This document shows, one piece after another, positions 8,965-18,894 of a stretch of 64,000 nucleotides of DNA. The position numbers and the translations under genes are program-made. Below the pieces are notes generated by a model. It saw only the letters and a program-made list of their open reading frames with translations. It was not told the DNA's origin and ran no database searches. Source of the DNA: Sphingomonas nostoxanthinifaciens (GTDB lineage: Bacteria; Pseudomonadota; Alphaproteobacteria; Sphingomonadales; Sphingomonadaceae); the NCBI RefSeq assembly GCF_019930585.1, contig NZ_CP082839.1:3530001-3594000 (forward strand), given 5' to 3'. Positions within the stretch are counted from its first letter, which is position 1, and each line of letters opens with the position of its first letter.

Positions 8965-10322
8965 CGTCGCCTCTTCTTCTTCCCGCTGTCCTGCATGGTC
9001 AGCGCGATATCCTGTGCCCGCAGATAATCGGGCGTGCCGACCGGGATGCCGCGCAGCGCCATCTCGGCATTGGCGGCCGCGCGTTGCTGGTTGCCTTCGA
9101 GACTGTAGCGCTCCGCGCTCGCCAGATTGGCGCGCCCCTCGTCGCCCAGCCGGGTATAGATGAGCCCGAGATTATACCAGGCCTGCGGATTCTCGCCGTC
9201 GCGTTGCACCGCGACCTTCAACACCTGCTGTGCTTCCTTGAAATCGGCGGGATCCTCGGTCGCGACGAGCGCGTCGCCCAGCAGCGAGGCGATCAGCGGC
9301 GTGGAGCGCGATTGCGCCACCGCTTCGCGCAACGGCGGGATCGCCCGCTTCGGATCACCCGATTCGAGCAGAACCTGTCCCTTGAGCTCGAGGAAATAGG
9401 GATCGTGCGGCGCCTGGGCGAGCAGGTTGTCGATTTCCTCCTGCGCCTTCTGCGGATAGCCGCCGCGATGCCAGGCATAGGCACGCGCGTAACGCGCGGG
9501 CACGCTGTTGTTGCTCAGCGGGTAGCGATTGATCACGATCGGCGGATCTTCGAGATAGCCGACCAGCTTGGCCTTGATGCGCAGGAAACGCGCCTGATCG
9601 GCCGGGATGATCGGCGTATTCCAGTAAGGCGATTTCGCGAGGTCGACGCTCAGCACGGCAAGGCGATCGTCGGTCATCGGGTGGTCGACCGCATAAGGAT
9701 CGATCTTGGTGAAGCTGGGCGTGAGGCGATATTCCTCCTGCTTCAGCTTCTCGAAGAAGCTGATCATGCCCTTGCCCGACAGATGCGCGTCGTTGAGATG
9801 GCGCACCGCCGAGGCGTCGGCACTGCCCTCGATCTGGCGGCCGTAGGCGAGGTATTTGCCCTCGGCTGCGGACTGACCGGCCATCATCGCCGCCATGCCC
9901 GCCTCGGGCGCGCCGGCGGCGATCGCAGCGGCGCCGAGCAGCAGGCTGAGCAGGGTTACGCGCGTCGCGGTGACCGCGGCGGCGTCGCCGCGCACCGCAT
10001 CGCCGCCCTCGATATGGCCGAGCTCGTGCGCGATCACGCCCTGCAGCTCGCTGACGTCATCAGCGCGCTCGATCGTGCCCGAATTGATGTAGATGATCTG
10101 GCCGCCCGCGACGAACGCGTTGATCTCCGGATCGCGCACCAGCACCAGCTTGAGCGCGCCGGGGCTGAGGCCGGCGGATTTGGCCATGCCCGCCGAAATG
10201 TCCTGCAGGAACTGCTCGGTCTCGGCGTCGCGCAACACTTCCTGCGCGAGCGCCGGGCGCGCGCCGACGAGCAGCATGACCAGCGCGAACAGCAGATGGA
10301 GGACGCGGAATCGAGGATGCAT
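8961..10322 (-). CDS. Periplasmic M48 metalloprotease with TPR domain (BepA-like)
   Basis: 453 residues from ATG 10322 (upstream AAAGGGTGA ribosome site; the frame is open 37 codons further but those encode no signal). An N-terminal signal peptide ends at about ARPALAQ. The zinc protease motif is HELGH (GVIAHELGHIEGGD) near residue 105. After about residue 300 there are TPR-like repeats (YARAYAWHRGGYPQKAQEEI, AWYNLGLIYTRLGDEGRAN). This architecture matches BepA/YfgC, which assists or degrades outer-membrane assembly intermediates. It lies between rne and a DsbA-family gene on one strand. Confidence 0.92.
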   Translation of the reverse strand: MHPRFRVLHLLFALVMLLVGARPALAQEVLRDAETEQFLQDISAGMAKSAGLSPGALKLVLVRDPEINAFVAGGQIIYINSGTIERADDVSELQGVIAHELGHIEGGDAVRGDAAAVTATRVTLLSLLLGAAAIAAGAPEAGMAAMMAGQSAAEGKYLAYGRQIEGSADASAVRHLNDAHLSGKGMISFFEKLKQEEYRLTPSFTKIDPYAVDHPMTDDRLAVLSVDLAKSPYWNTPIIPADQARFLRIKAKLVGYLEDPPIVINRYPLSNNSVPARYARAYAWHRGGYPQKAQEEIDNLLAQAPHDPYFLELKGQVLLESGDPKRAIPPLREAVAQSRSTPLIASLLGDALVATEDPADFKEAQQVLKVAVQRDGENPQAWYNLGLIYTRLGDEGRANLASAERYSLEGNQQRAAANAEMALRGIPVGTPDYLRAQDIALTMQDSGKKKRRR

Positions 10323-10373
10323 GCCGCTCACCCTTTCGCCAATGCCGCTGAACCGGGTCTGACGAACGCCCCG

Positions 10374-10400
10374 CCCCCGCACATCGCGCGGGAGCGGGGG
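10374..10400 (-). terminator. GC-rich hairpin downstream of rne
   Basis: CCCCCGC and GCGGGGG form a perfect 7-bp stem nine bases beyond the rne stop. There is no T-run, so it is at best a weak or Rho-assisted end, or an RNase barrier, between rne and the M48 gene. Confidence 0.35.
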
Positions 10401-10408
10401 TCGATCGA

Positions 10409-13036
10409 TCAGGCGCCGAAGGTGCGCTGCCACCAGCCGCGACGCGGCGCCTCGCCCGATGCGTCCTCGGCGGCGTCCGGGGCCGCTACGGCCTCGACCG
10501 GCGCCTCGACCGGCTCGGCCTCGGGAGCCACGACCGGCTCGGCGACCGCAGCAGCCGCACGGCGACGACGGGTCGGCGCCGGGGCGGCCACGGGTGCGGG
10601 CTCGACAGCCTCCTCGCTCACCGGCGCAGCAGCCGCCTTACGACGGCCACGACGCGGCTTGGGCGCTTCCTCGGCCACAGCCGGCTCCGCGACCGGCGTC
10701 TCGACCACCGGTGCGGGTGCCGCTTCGACCAACGGCTCGGCGACCGGAGCCTCGGCTGCAGCCTTGCGGGCGCGGGGACGGCGGCGCGCGGTCGGTGCGG
10801 CCTCCTCGGCGACCGGGGCCGCTTCGACCACCGGCTCGGCTTCAGCCACCGGCTCGGGCGCGACGACCTCGACCGGCTCCGCAGCCGGGGCGGCCTCCGC
10901 CTCGACGGCCTCGGCGGCGCCGCCGCGATCGCGACGACCACCGCGCCGGCCACGACGACCGCGACGCGGACGCTCTTCCTGGCCCGTTACGACTTCGACC
11001 GGCTCGCCAGCCTCGGTCTCGGCGTCGGCCTCGACCGGCGCCATGTCTTCGACGCCGTCATCGTCCGAAGCGGCTTCGCCGTCCTCGTTCGAGGCCTCGC
11101 CCTCGACCGCGTCACGGCGCCCGCCACGACGGCGGCGACGGCGGCGACGACGACGGCCTTCGCCATCCTCGCCTCCTTCGGCGGCGCGCTCCTCGCGCTG
11201 CTCCGGTGCCGCGGCCTCTTCGTCTTCCTCGTCCTCGATCTCGTCGACGATGTCGTCGTCGGGCTCGGGCACGATCGGCTGCGGCAGGCGCGGCGCGTGG
11301 CTCGGCGGCATGCCCGATGCCTCGACCGCCATGCGCGCACCCTCCGGGCGACCGTCGCTGATGATCTCGATCACGACGCCATAGCGTTCCTCGATATCGG
11401 CCAGCTCCGCGCGCTTGCGGTTAAGGACGTACAGCACCGCTTCCTGGCTCGCGCGCAGCACGAGGTGCGAACCGCGGCCGCGTGCGGCCTCTTCCTCCAG
11501 CAGGCGCAGCGCCTGCAGGCCGGACGAGGATGCGGTGCGGATGAAGCCGGTGCCCTCGCAATGCGGGCAGAGCCGCGTCGACGCCTCGAGCATGCCGGTG
11601 CGCAGACGCTGCCGGCTCATCTCGAACAGCCCGAACGACGAGATGCGGCCGACCTGGATGCGGGCGCGATCGTTCTTCAGCGCCTCCTTCATCGCCTTCT
11701 CGACCTTACGGTTGTTCGAACCGTTCTCCATGTCGATGAAGTCGATGACGACGAGGCCCGCCATGTCGCGCAGGCGGAGCTGGCGCGCGATTTCCTGCGC
11801 GGCTTCGAGGTTGGTCGCGGTCGCGGTCTGCTCGATATTGTGCTCGCGCGTCGAACGGCCCGAGTTGATATCGATCGAGACGAGCGCTTCGGTCGGGTTG
11901 ATGACGATATAGCCGCCCGACTTCAGCTGCACGACCGGCTGGTACATCGCCGCGAGCTGATCCTCGACGCCATAGCGCTGGAACAAGGGCACCGCGTCCG
12001 AATAAGGCGCGATCTTGCGGGCATGCGCCGGCATCAGCAACTTCATGAAGTTGCGCGCGGCGCGATAGCCATCCTCGCCCTCGACGATGACCTCGTCGAT
12101 ATCCTTCGAATAGATGTCGCGGATCGCGCGCTTCACCAGATCGCTGTCGCGATAGATTTCGGCGGGGGCGGTCGAGCCGAGCGTCGCTTCGCGAATATCG
12201 TCCCACAAACGGGCGAGATAATCGAAGTCGCGGCGAATCTCCTGCGTGGTGCGCTGCAGCCCGGCGGTGCGGACGATGCAGCCCATCGTGTTCGGCAGGT
12301 TGAGATTGGCGAGGATCGACTTCAGCCGCTTGCGATCGGCCGCGTTCGATATCTTGCGGCTGATGCCGCCGCCATGGCTGGTGTTCGGCATCAGCACGCA
12401 ATAGCGGCCGGCCAGGCTGAGATAGGTGGTGAGCGCCGCACCCTTGTTGCCGCGTTCCTCCTTGACGACCTGCACCAGCAGCACCTGGCGCCGGCGGATG
12501 ACGTCCTGGATCTTGTAGCGGCGGCGCAGGCTCATCCGCTTCTGGCGCAGCGATTCCGCCGCGCCATCGTCGCCACCGCCGGTGGAGACGGGCTTGGGCG
12601 CCGGCGAATCCTCGTCGCCATGCTCGTCTTCATAATCCTCGGCGGCGTCCAGCGTCTCGCGCGCGCCGTCGTCGTCGAGCCGCTCGATCGCGTCGACATC
12701 GTCGTCGTCGTCATCCTCGCGGGCGCGCAGCGCCTCTTCCTCGGCGGCATGCTCGGCTTCTTCGCGGAGCAGCGCCTCACGATCCTCCTTGGGGATCTGA
12801 TAATAATCGGGATGGATTTCCGAGAAAGCGAGGAAGCCGTGGCGGTTGCCGCCGTAATCGACGAACGCGGCCTGCAAGGACGGCTCGACCCGCGTCACCT
12901 TGGCAAGATAGATATTCCCCTTGAGCTGCTTATGCTCTTCGGACTCGAAATCGAATTCCTCGATGCGGTTACCCTTGACGACCGCCACACGGGTTTCTTC
13001 CCGGTGGCGCGCGTCGATCAACATGCGCGTGGACAT
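10409..13036 (-). CDS. rne: Ribonuclease E
   Basis: 875 residues. The N-terminal half has the interrupted S1 domain (GNIYLAKVTRVEPSLQAAFVDYG, with an acidic Asp/Glu-rich insertion at about 95-160 as in alphaproteobacterial RNase E). The DNase-I-like catalytic core has Asp in SIDINSGR (about 387) and VVIDFIDMENGSNN (about 430). The Zn-link is CPHCEGTGF near 492. Beyond about 570 the tail alternates acidic, RRRRR-rich and Pro/Ala/Val/Glu-rich segments, the usual scaffold for degradosome partners and RNA. It is the central mRNA-decay and rRNA/tRNA-processing endonuclease. Confidence 0.97.
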   Translation of the reverse strand: MSTRMLIDARHREETRVAVVKGNRIEEFDFESEEHKQLKGNIYLAKVTRVEPSLQAAFVDYGGNRHGFLAFSEIHPDYYQIPKEDREALLREEAEHAAEEEALRAREDDDDDDVDAIERLDDDGARETLDAAEDYEDEHGDEDSPAPKPVSTGGGDDGAAESLRQKRMSLRRRYKIQDVIRRRQVLLVQVVKEERGNKGAALTTYLSLAGRYCVLMPNTSHGGGISRKISNAADRKRLKSILANLNLPNTMGCIVRTAGLQRTTQEIRRDFDYLARLWDDIREATLGSTAPAEIYRDSDLVKRAIRDIYSKDIDEVIVEGEDGYRAARNFMKLLMPAHARKIAPYSDAVPLFQRYGVEDQLAAMYQPVVQLKSGGYIVINPTEALVSIDINSGRSTREHNIEQTATATNLEAAQEIARQLRLRDMAGLVVIDFIDMENGSNNRKVEKAMKEALKNDRARIQVGRISSFGLFEMSRQRLRTGMLEASTRLCPHCEGTGFIRTASSSGLQALRLLEEEAARGRGSHLVLRASQEAVLYVLNRKRAELADIEERYGVVIEIISDGRPEGARMAVEASGMPPSHAPRLPQPIVPEPDDDIVDEIEDEEDEEAAAPEQREERAAEGGEDGEGRRRRRRRRRRGGRRDAVEGEASNEDGEAASDDDGVEDMAPVEADAETEAGEPVEVVTGQEERPRRGRRGRRGGRRDRGGAAEAVEAEAAPAAEPVEVVAPEPVAEAEPVVEAAPVAEEAAPTARRRPRARKAAAEAPVAEPLVEAAPAPVVETPVAEPAVAEEAPKPRRGRRKAAAAPVSEEAVEPAPVAAPAPTRRRRAAAAVAEPVVAPEAEPVEAPVEAVAAPDAAEDASGEAPRRGWWQRTFGA

Positions 13037-13488
13037 TTATTGTTCTCCGGGCGCTCCGCCGTGCCGCCGTGCGGCGCGGAGCGCGATAAAATGGAAGCGG
13101 GGCTTCGGCGTCTTCACGCCCAGCGACGCTCCCGATGATGATGGACTTTGCCTCTGCCGCAGGCCCACGCGCGTCGACGATCGGCGCGCAAACGTCCCTC
13201 GCGCGCCAGCCCCGCCCCTCGGCGGATCGGCTGGACGTGGGGAAAAAATGGTGCATGCAGCTTCAACCTGGGCTCGCCGGCCGCGATACGCCGCGCCGGC
13301 ACGGACCGGCGCGGGATGGGCTGGTTGATAGCCTCCGACCGGACAGGGGTGCGTAGCACCTACCCTGACGCCCGGCAACCCATAGCTCCCGAACGACAAA
13401 TGCCCATGTGGCGACGCGGCGATAACGGCGCAAGTGGCGGCGATCCGGGCGGATTCACAGCGCGCCGGCGATACGCTAGGCAAGAATT
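13037..13488. promoter_or_regulatory. Divergent intergenic region of rne and the amidase (long rne leader)
   Basis: 452 bases with no gene. It must hold the promoters of rne (minus) and the amidase (plus). RNase E genes commonly have long autoregulatory 5' leaders. On the minus strand I see a short hairpin (GGTGCTACGCACC, about 13345-13360) and a run of six T's at about 13243-13249. I cannot place a convincing -35/-10 pair. Confidence 0.4.
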
Positions 13489-14349
13489 GTGCGCTTTGCC
13501 CTCGCCCTCCTCCTGCTGACGCTGCCGGTGGTGTCCGCGCGCGCCGCGCCGCCGCCCAATCGCGCCACGGCGCGCATCCCGCCGCGCCCGGCGCAACTCG
13601 CGCTGCCCAAGGTCGAGGGGCCGCGCGACCGCTCGCTGCCGCTGGTGGTGATCGACGCGGGCCATGGCGGTCACGATCCCGGCTCCTCGTCGTCCGACGG
13701 GCGCGTCGACGAGAAGGACGTGGCATTGCGGATCGCCAAGACGATCCGCGACGAGCTGGTCGACAGCGGACGCGTGCGGGTCGCGCTCACCCGCTCCGAC
13801 GATCGCTTCCTTGTCCTGGCCGAGCGGCGCGAGATTGCGCGCGCGCTCCATGCCGATCTGTTCATCTCGATCCACTGCGACAGCGCGCCGACCCCGCTGG
13901 CGCGCGGGGCGAGCATCTACACATTGTCGGACACGTCGTCGGACCGCGTCGCCGCTGCGCTGGCGGCGCGCGAGAACAAGGCCGACGTCATCAACGGCAT
14001 CGACCTTTCCGAAGAATCGAACGACGTCTCGTCGATCCTGATCGACCTCGCCCAGCGCGAGACCATGAACAATTCGTCCGCCTTCGCCAGCCTGCTCCAG
14101 CGCGAACTTGCGCCGACGATCGGCTTCAAATCGACCTTCCACAAATTCGCCGGGCTGATGGTGCTGAAGGCGCCCGACGTGCCCTCGGTCTTGTTCGAGA
14201 CGGGCTATATCTCGAACGACGACGATCTCGCATTGCTCACCTCCGAAAGCTATCGCCACAAGATCGCGCTGGGCGTACGACATGCCGTCGAGGCGCATTT
14301 CGCGCGCCAACTGGTCGAGCGGACCAGGAACGGGGAGGACATACCATGA
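13489..14349 (+). CDS. Periplasmic N-acetylmuramoyl-L-alanine amidase (AmiC type)
   Basis: 286 residues from a GTG start. A signal peptide (residues 1-19, ending ARA) precedes an Amidase_3 zinc domain: VVIDAGHGGHDPGS supplies the first His, the Glu follows near DEKDVALRIAK, then DLFISIHCDSAP and a final VLFETGYISNDDD. It cleaves the stem peptide from peptidoglycan during cell separation. It has no AMIN domain. Its TGA overlaps the ATG of the following methyltransferase-like gene. Confidence 0.93.
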   Translation: MRFALALLLLTLPVVSARAAPPPNRATARIPPRPAQLALPKVEGPRDRSLPLVVIDAGHGGHDPGSSSSDGRVDEKDVALRIAKTIRDELVDSGRVRVALTRSDDRFLVLAERREIARALHADLFISIHCDSAPTPLARGASIYTLSDTSSDRVAAALAARENKADVINGIDLSEESNDVSSILIDLAQRETMNNSSAFASLLQRELAPTIGFKSTFHKFAGLMVLKAPDVPSVLFETGYISNDDDLALLTSESYRHKIALGVRHAVEAHFARQLVERTRNGEDIP

Positions 14350-15086
14350 TCCGTGCCTGCATCGTCGCAGCGGCGTTGGCCGTCGCATCGCCCGCATTCT
14401 CGGCAGCGCCGGCCGGCTATGCCGCCGCCATCGCCGATCCCGGCCGCCCCGCCGCCGACACGGCGCGCGATGCCGAGCGCAAGCCTGCCGAGATGCTCGC
14501 CTTCGCAGGCGTGAAGCCCGGCATGGTGGTGATGGATCTGGTGCCGGGCGGCGGCTATTTCACCCGCTTGTTCTCCGCTGCGGTCGGCCCGAAGGGCAAG
14601 GTGATCGCCTACGTCCCCGACGAATTCGCGCAGAAGGTGGCCAAGGCGCTGCCGGCGATCCAGCCGGTGATCGCCGAGCCGGGGCGCGGCAACGTGATGA
14701 TCTCGCACGATCCGCTGATGGCGCCGGCACCGCCCGGCACGATCGACATCGTCTGGACGTCGGAAAATTATCACGACCTGCACAATCTGGGCGGGGTCGA
14801 CGTCGCCGCGTTCGACAAGCGCGTGTTCGACGCGCTGCGCCCCGGCGGCGTGTTCGTCGTGATGGACCATGTCGCGCCCGCGGGCTCGGGCTTCGCCAAC
14901 ACCAGCGACCTGCACCGCGTCGATCCGGCGGCGGTACGCAAGGAAATCGAATCGGCGGGCTTCAAGTTCGATGGGGAGTCGTCGGTGCTGGCGAACCCCG
15001 ACGATCCACACACCGCCAAGGTGTTCGATCCCGCGATCCGCGGCAAGACCGACAAGTTCCTCTACCGCTTCCGGAAGCCGGGCTGA
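14346..15086 (+). CDS. Exported class-I SAM methyltransferase-like protein
   Basis: 246 residues. ATG 14346 overlaps the amidase stop (ATGA), and the product begins with a clear signal peptide (MIRACIVAAALAVASPAFSA), so the protein is probably periplasmic, odd for a SAM fold. Motif I is VVMDLVPGGGYFTRLFSAAV, and VFDALRPGGVFVVMDHVAP is a typical motif near beta-5. The enzyme family is common in sphingomonads without a known substrate. A second, related lipoprotein version lies at 18891. Confidence 0.75.
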   Translation: MIRACIVAAALAVASPAFSAAPAGYAAAIADPGRPAADTARDAERKPAEMLAFAGVKPGMVVMDLVPGGGYFTRLFSAAVGPKGKVIAYVPDEFAQKVAKALPAIQPVIAEPGRGNVMISHDPLMAPAPPGTIDIVWTSENYHDLHNLGGVDVAAFDKRVFDALRPGGVFVVMDHVAPAGSGFANTSDLHRVDPAAVRKEIESAGFKFDGESSVLANPDDPHTAKVFDPAIRGKTDKFLYRFRKPG

Positions 15087-15149
15087 GCCGCGAGCGGCCA
15101 CGCCATCTGCTGCGTGCAAATCGGCCCGACCTGATCTAGTCCGACGCGC

Positions 15150-17621
15150 GTGAAGCTCGCTCTCCCCCGCCTGCCCCACGGGTCCGGCCGCCTTTCGCAC
15201 CTGTTCGCGCGCCGCTGGGTGCGGTGGGGCCTCGCCGCGCTCGTGCTGCTGGCCGCCGCTTATGGCCTGCTCTGGGCGCTGTTCCTGCGCGACCTGCCCT
15301 CGGCGCAGGCGCTGCTTGCCTACGAGCCGCCGCTGCCGACCAACGTGCGCGCGATCGACGGCACCCCGGTCTACAGCTTCGCGCGCGAGCGGCGCGTGCA
15401 GCTTTCCTACGACGAATTTCCGCCGCAGCTCGTCCAGGCATTCATCTCGGCCGAGGACAAGACCTTCTTCCATCATACCGGCGTCAACCCGCTGACCTTC
15501 CTCAACGGCGTCTACGAATATGTGACCAAATACGGGTCGGGCGAGCGCGCGCATGGCGGCTCGACCATCACCCAGCAGGTCGCGAAGAATCTGATCGTCG
15601 GCAACGAATATTCGCCGACGCGCAAGATCAAAGAGGCCGTGCTCGCCTTCCGCATCGAAGGCGCGATGTCGAAGCAGCAGATCCTCGAGCTTTACCTCAA
15701 CCAGATCTTCCTCGGCCGTAACGCTTATGGCGTGCAGGCGGCCGCCTTGGCCTATTTCGGCAAGGACGTGGGCCAGCTGACCCTGCCCGAGGCCGCTTAC
15801 CTCGCCACTTTGCCGCGCGCGCCAGCCAATTACGATCCCGATCGCCACGCCGAGCGCGCGCGCGATCGCCGCTCCTACGTGCTGCGGCAGATGCGCGAGA
15901 ACAACTATATCACGCCGGCGCAGGAAGCGGCCGCGGACGCCTCCCCGCTCGGCACGGTCGCGCGCTCCGACGCACGCCGCGACGCCGAGCGCGCGTTCGA
16001 CGGTTATTATATGGAAGAGGTGCGGCGCGAGCTGATCGCCAAATACGGCACCGACGACAATGACGGCGCCAACAGCGTCTATGCCGGCGGATTGTGGGTG
16101 CGCTCGTCGCTCGACACCGCCGCGCAGAAGGCGGTCGAGCAGGCACTGCGCGATGGCCTCGTCCGGTTCGAGGCGGCCGCCGGCTGGCGCGGCCGTTCGG
16201 GCCATATCGACATTGGCGACGATTGGGCGGCGAAGCTTGCGAGCTTCGATCTCGGCACCGGCTATGCCAATTGGCGCAAGGCGCTGATCCTCGAGAAATC
16301 GCCCGCCAGCGCGCAGCTCGGCTTCGCCGACGGGACGACCTCGCAGCTTTTCCCATGGGGCGCGGCGGCACCGAAGCGCGGCATCGGTGGCCGCGCGTTC
16401 GACTTCCTGCACAAGGGCGACGTGGTGATCGTGGCGCCCGCCGGATCGGGCTGGGCGCTGCGCTCGATCCCCGACGTGTCGGGCGGCATGGTGGTCGAGA
16501 ATCCGCACACCGGTCAGGTGCTCGCGATGCAGGGCGGGTTCGATTCGCACCATCCGTTCAACCGCGCGACGCAGGCGTTCCGCCAGCCGGGCTCGTCGTT
16601 CAAGCCGTTCGTCTACATGGCGGCGCTGGAAAGCGGGATGACACCCGCCTCGATCATCGTCGACGGGCCGTTCTGCGTGTTCCAGACCGCGCAGCTCGGC
16701 ACCAAATGCTTCCGCAATTTCTCCGGCGGCTATGCGGGCCCGCAGACGATGCGCTGGGGCGTCGAGCAGTCGCGCAACCTGATGACGGTGCGCGCCGCCA
16801 GCCAGGCGGGCATGGACAAGGTGGTCGGCGTCGCCAAGGATTTCGGCGTGGGCACCTATCCGCCCTACATCGCTTATTCGCTGGGCGCAGGCGAGACGAC
16901 CGTACTGCGCATGGTCAACGCTTATTCGGAGCTCGCCAATCAGGGCCGGTCGCTCACCCCCTCGCTGATCGATTATGTGCAGGATCGCCACGGCAAGGTG
17001 ATCTGGCGCGCCGACGAGCGGCCGTGCGAGGGCTGCAACGCGCCCGACTGGAATGGCGGCGCGATGCCGCGGCCGCGGCCGCGCAGCCACCAGGTGATCG
17101 ACGCGATGACCGCCTATCAGATGGTCCACATCATGGAGGGCGTGGTCCAGCGCGGCACCGCCACGGCGCTGCGCGATCTCGGCCGGCCGATGTTCGGCAA
17201 GACCGGCACGAACACCGGCCCGACCAACGTCTGGTTCGTCGGCGGATCGGCCGATCTCGTCGGCGGCGTCTATATCGGCTACGACAAGCCGCGCCCGATG
17301 GGCGGCTATGCGCAGGGCGGCACGATCGCCGCGCCGATCTTCCGCCAGTTCGCGACGGTGGCGATGAAGGACATGCCGGTGGTGCCGTTCAAGGTCGCGC
17401 CGGGCATCCGCATGGTGACGATCGACCGACGTTCGGGCCGCAAGATCTTCGGCGCGTGGCCGTCGCCCGATCCGTTGTCGCCCGTCATCTGGGAGGCGTT
17501 CAAGCCCGAAAGCGAGCCCCGCCGCGTGATCGGCAAGGCTGAGCTCGCCCAGCGCCCGGCCGAGAAGCGCGCGATCCGCAGCGACAGCGACTTCTTGCAG
17601 GCGACGGGGGGTATTTACTAG
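15150..17621 (+). CDS. mrcA: Penicillin-binding protein 1A (bifunctional transglycosylase/transpeptidase)
   Basis: 823 residues from GTG. A cytoplasmic N-tail and one membrane segment (about 25-47) precede a GT51 transglycosylase domain (AEDKTFFHH near 100, HGGSTITQQVAKNL near 133), then an OB-like insert and a class-A transpeptidase: Ser nucleophile in QPGSSFKPF near 480, SRN in VEQSRNLM near 540, KTGT in FGKTGTNTGPTNVWF near 683. It polymerises and crosslinks peptidoglycan. It lies downstream of the amidase/methyltransferase pair with a 63-base gap. Confidence 0.96.
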   Translation: MKLALPRLPHGSGRLSHLFARRWVRWGLAALVLLAAAYGLLWALFLRDLPSAQALLAYEPPLPTNVRAIDGTPVYSFARERRVQLSYDEFPPQLVQAFISAEDKTFFHHTGVNPLTFLNGVYEYVTKYGSGERAHGGSTITQQVAKNLIVGNEYSPTRKIKEAVLAFRIEGAMSKQQILELYLNQIFLGRNAYGVQAAALAYFGKDVGQLTLPEAAYLATLPRAPANYDPDRHAERARDRRSYVLRQMRENNYITPAQEAAADASPLGTVARSDARRDAERAFDGYYMEEVRRELIAKYGTDDNDGANSVYAGGLWVRSSLDTAAQKAVEQALRDGLVRFEAAAGWRGRSGHIDIGDDWAAKLASFDLGTGYANWRKALILEKSPASAQLGFADGTTSQLFPWGAAAPKRGIGGRAFDFLHKGDVVIVAPAGSGWALRSIPDVSGGMVVENPHTGQVLAMQGGFDSHHPFNRATQAFRQPGSSFKPFVYMAALESGMTPASIIVDGPFCVFQTAQLGTKCFRNFSGGYAGPQTMRWGVEQSRNLMTVRAASQAGMDKVVGVAKDFGVGTYPPYIAYSLGAGETTVLRMVNAYSELANQGRSLTPSLIDYVQDRHGKVIWRADERPCEGCNAPDWNGGAMPRPRPRSHQVIDAMTAYQMVHIMEGVVQRGTATALRDLGRPMFGKTGTNTGPTNVWFVGGSADLVGGVYIGYDKPRPMGGYAQGGTIAAPIFRQFATVAMKDMPVVPFKVAPGIRMVTIDRRSGRKIFGAWPSPDPLSPVIWEAFKPESEPRRVIGKAELAQRPAEKRAIRSDSDFLQATGGIY

Positions 17622-17639
17622 ATGACTCTCAATCCCCCG

Positions 17640-17739
17640 CCGTTCGCCCTGAGGAGGGGCTGAGCACAGGCGAAGACCCGTCTCGAAGGGCCTTCGAGAC
17701 GCCGCTTCGACAGGCTCAGCGGTTCCTCAGGCCGAACGG
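17640..17739. repeat. REP-like palindrome, 'CCGTTCG..CTGAGGAG' family, copy A
   Basis: Outer arms CCGTTCGCCCTGAGGA and TCCTCAGGCCGAACGG surround an inner hairpin GTCTCGAAGGGCCTTCGAGAC. The same outer and inner arms recur at 42701-42805 in a different gene gap. It fills nearly all of the mrcA-prfB gap, so it may end mrcA transcription or stabilise its mRNA. Confidence 0.85.
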
Positions 17740-17766
17740 TGGCAAACGAAAACAAGGACAAAGATC

Positions 17767-18894
17767 ATGCGCGCCGAAGCGCAAGCCCATATCGACCAGA
17801 TCGACGCCGCGCTGGCGCTGGTCCGCCGCTTCCTCGACTGGGACCGCGCCGTGCGCCGCCTCGACGAGTTGAACAACCGCGTCGAGGATCCGAAGCTGTG
17901 GGACGATCCCAAGGCGGCGCAGGCGGTGATGCAGGAGCGGCGCCGGCTGGACGAGGCGATCGCCGCCGTCAACACGATCGACCGCGAGCGCACCGATACG
18001 GTCGAGCTGATGGAGATGGCCGAGGCCGAGGGCGATACTGCTTTGGTCGACGAGGGCGTGGAGTCGCTCGCGGCGCTCGCCGCGCGCGCCGAGACCGACA
18101 AGATCAAGGCGCTGCTCGCGGGCGAGGCCGACGCCAATAACAGCTATGTCGAGATCAACGCCGGCGCCGGCGGCACCGAGAGCCAGGATTGGGCCGAGAT
18201 GCTGCAGCGCATGTATACGCGCTGGGCCGAACGGCGCGGCATGAAGGTGGAGTTGATCGACCACCATTCGGGCGAGCAGGCGGGCATCAAGTCCGCCACG
18301 TTGCTGCTCAAGGGCGAAAATGCCTATGGCTATGCCAAGACCGAAAGCGGCGTCCACCGCCTCGTCCGCATCAGCCCCTATGACAGCGCGGCGCGCCGCC
18401 ACACCAGCTTCTCGTCGGTCTGGGTCTATCCGGAAATCGACGACGATATCGAGGTCAATTACAACGAGAGCGACCTGCGCATCGACACCTATCGCGCATC
18501 GGGCGCGGGCGGCCAGCACATCAACACGACCGATTCCGCCGTCCGCATCACGCACATTCCAACCGGCATCGTCGTGCAGTGCCAGAACCAGCGTTCGCAG
18601 CACAAGAACAAGGCCGAGGCCTACAACCAGCTTCGCGCGCGCCTCTACGAGCGCGAACTCGCCGAGCGCGAGGCGGTGGCCAATGCGCAGAACGCCACCA
18701 AGACCGATATCGGCTGGGGCCACCAGATCCGCTCCTACGTGCTCCAGCCCTATCAGCTGGTGAAGGATCTGCGCACCGGCGTCACCTCGACCGCGCCATC
18801 GGATGTCCTCGACGGCGATCTCGACAAGTTCATGGCGGCGGCGCTGTCGCAGCGCGTGACCGGCGAGACGGTCGAGGTCGAGGACGTCGAGTGA
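17767..18894 (+). CDS. prfB: Peptide chain release factor 2
   Basis: 375 residues. The peptidyl-tRNA hydrolysis motif is [15 protein letters not shown] near 240. The anticodon-like tripeptide region reads [15 protein letters not shown], i.e. SPY where E. coli has SPF, a known alphaproteobacterial variant. The gene is read in one frame from ATG 17767: at the place where E. coli prfB carries an in-frame UGA with +1 frameshift, the sequence is CTCGAC (Leu-Asp). Release of UGA and UAA stops is its role. The next gene's GTG overlaps its TGA. Confidence 0.97.
   Translation: MRAEAQAHIDQIDAALALVRRFLDWDRAVRRLDELNNRVEDPKLWDDPKAAQAVMQERRRLDEAIAAVNTIDRERTDTVELMEMAEAEGDTALVDEGVESLAALAARAETDKIKALLAGEADANNSYVEINAGAGGTESQDWAEMLQRMYTRWAERRGMKVELIDHHSGEQAGIKSATLLLKGENAYGYAKTESGVHRLVRISPYDSAARRHTSFSSVWVYPEIDDDIEVNYNESDLRIDTYRASGAGGQHINTTDSAVRITHIPTGIVVQCQNQRSQHKNKAEAYNQLRARLYERELAEREAVANAQNATKTDIGWGHQIRSYVLQPYQLVKDLRTGVTSTAPSDVLDGDLDKFMAAALSQRVTGETVEVEDVE

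Noticed and set aside
8892..11384. 830-codon plus-strand frame with Ser/Thr/Ala/Gly-rich repeats
   Set aside because: The repetitive part is the reverse of the Pro/Ala/Glu-rich RNase E tail, not a cell-surface protein.
14250..17129. 959-codon minus-strand frame opposite mrcA and the methyltransferase
   Set aside because: It crosses three well-supported plus-strand genes and has shadow composition.
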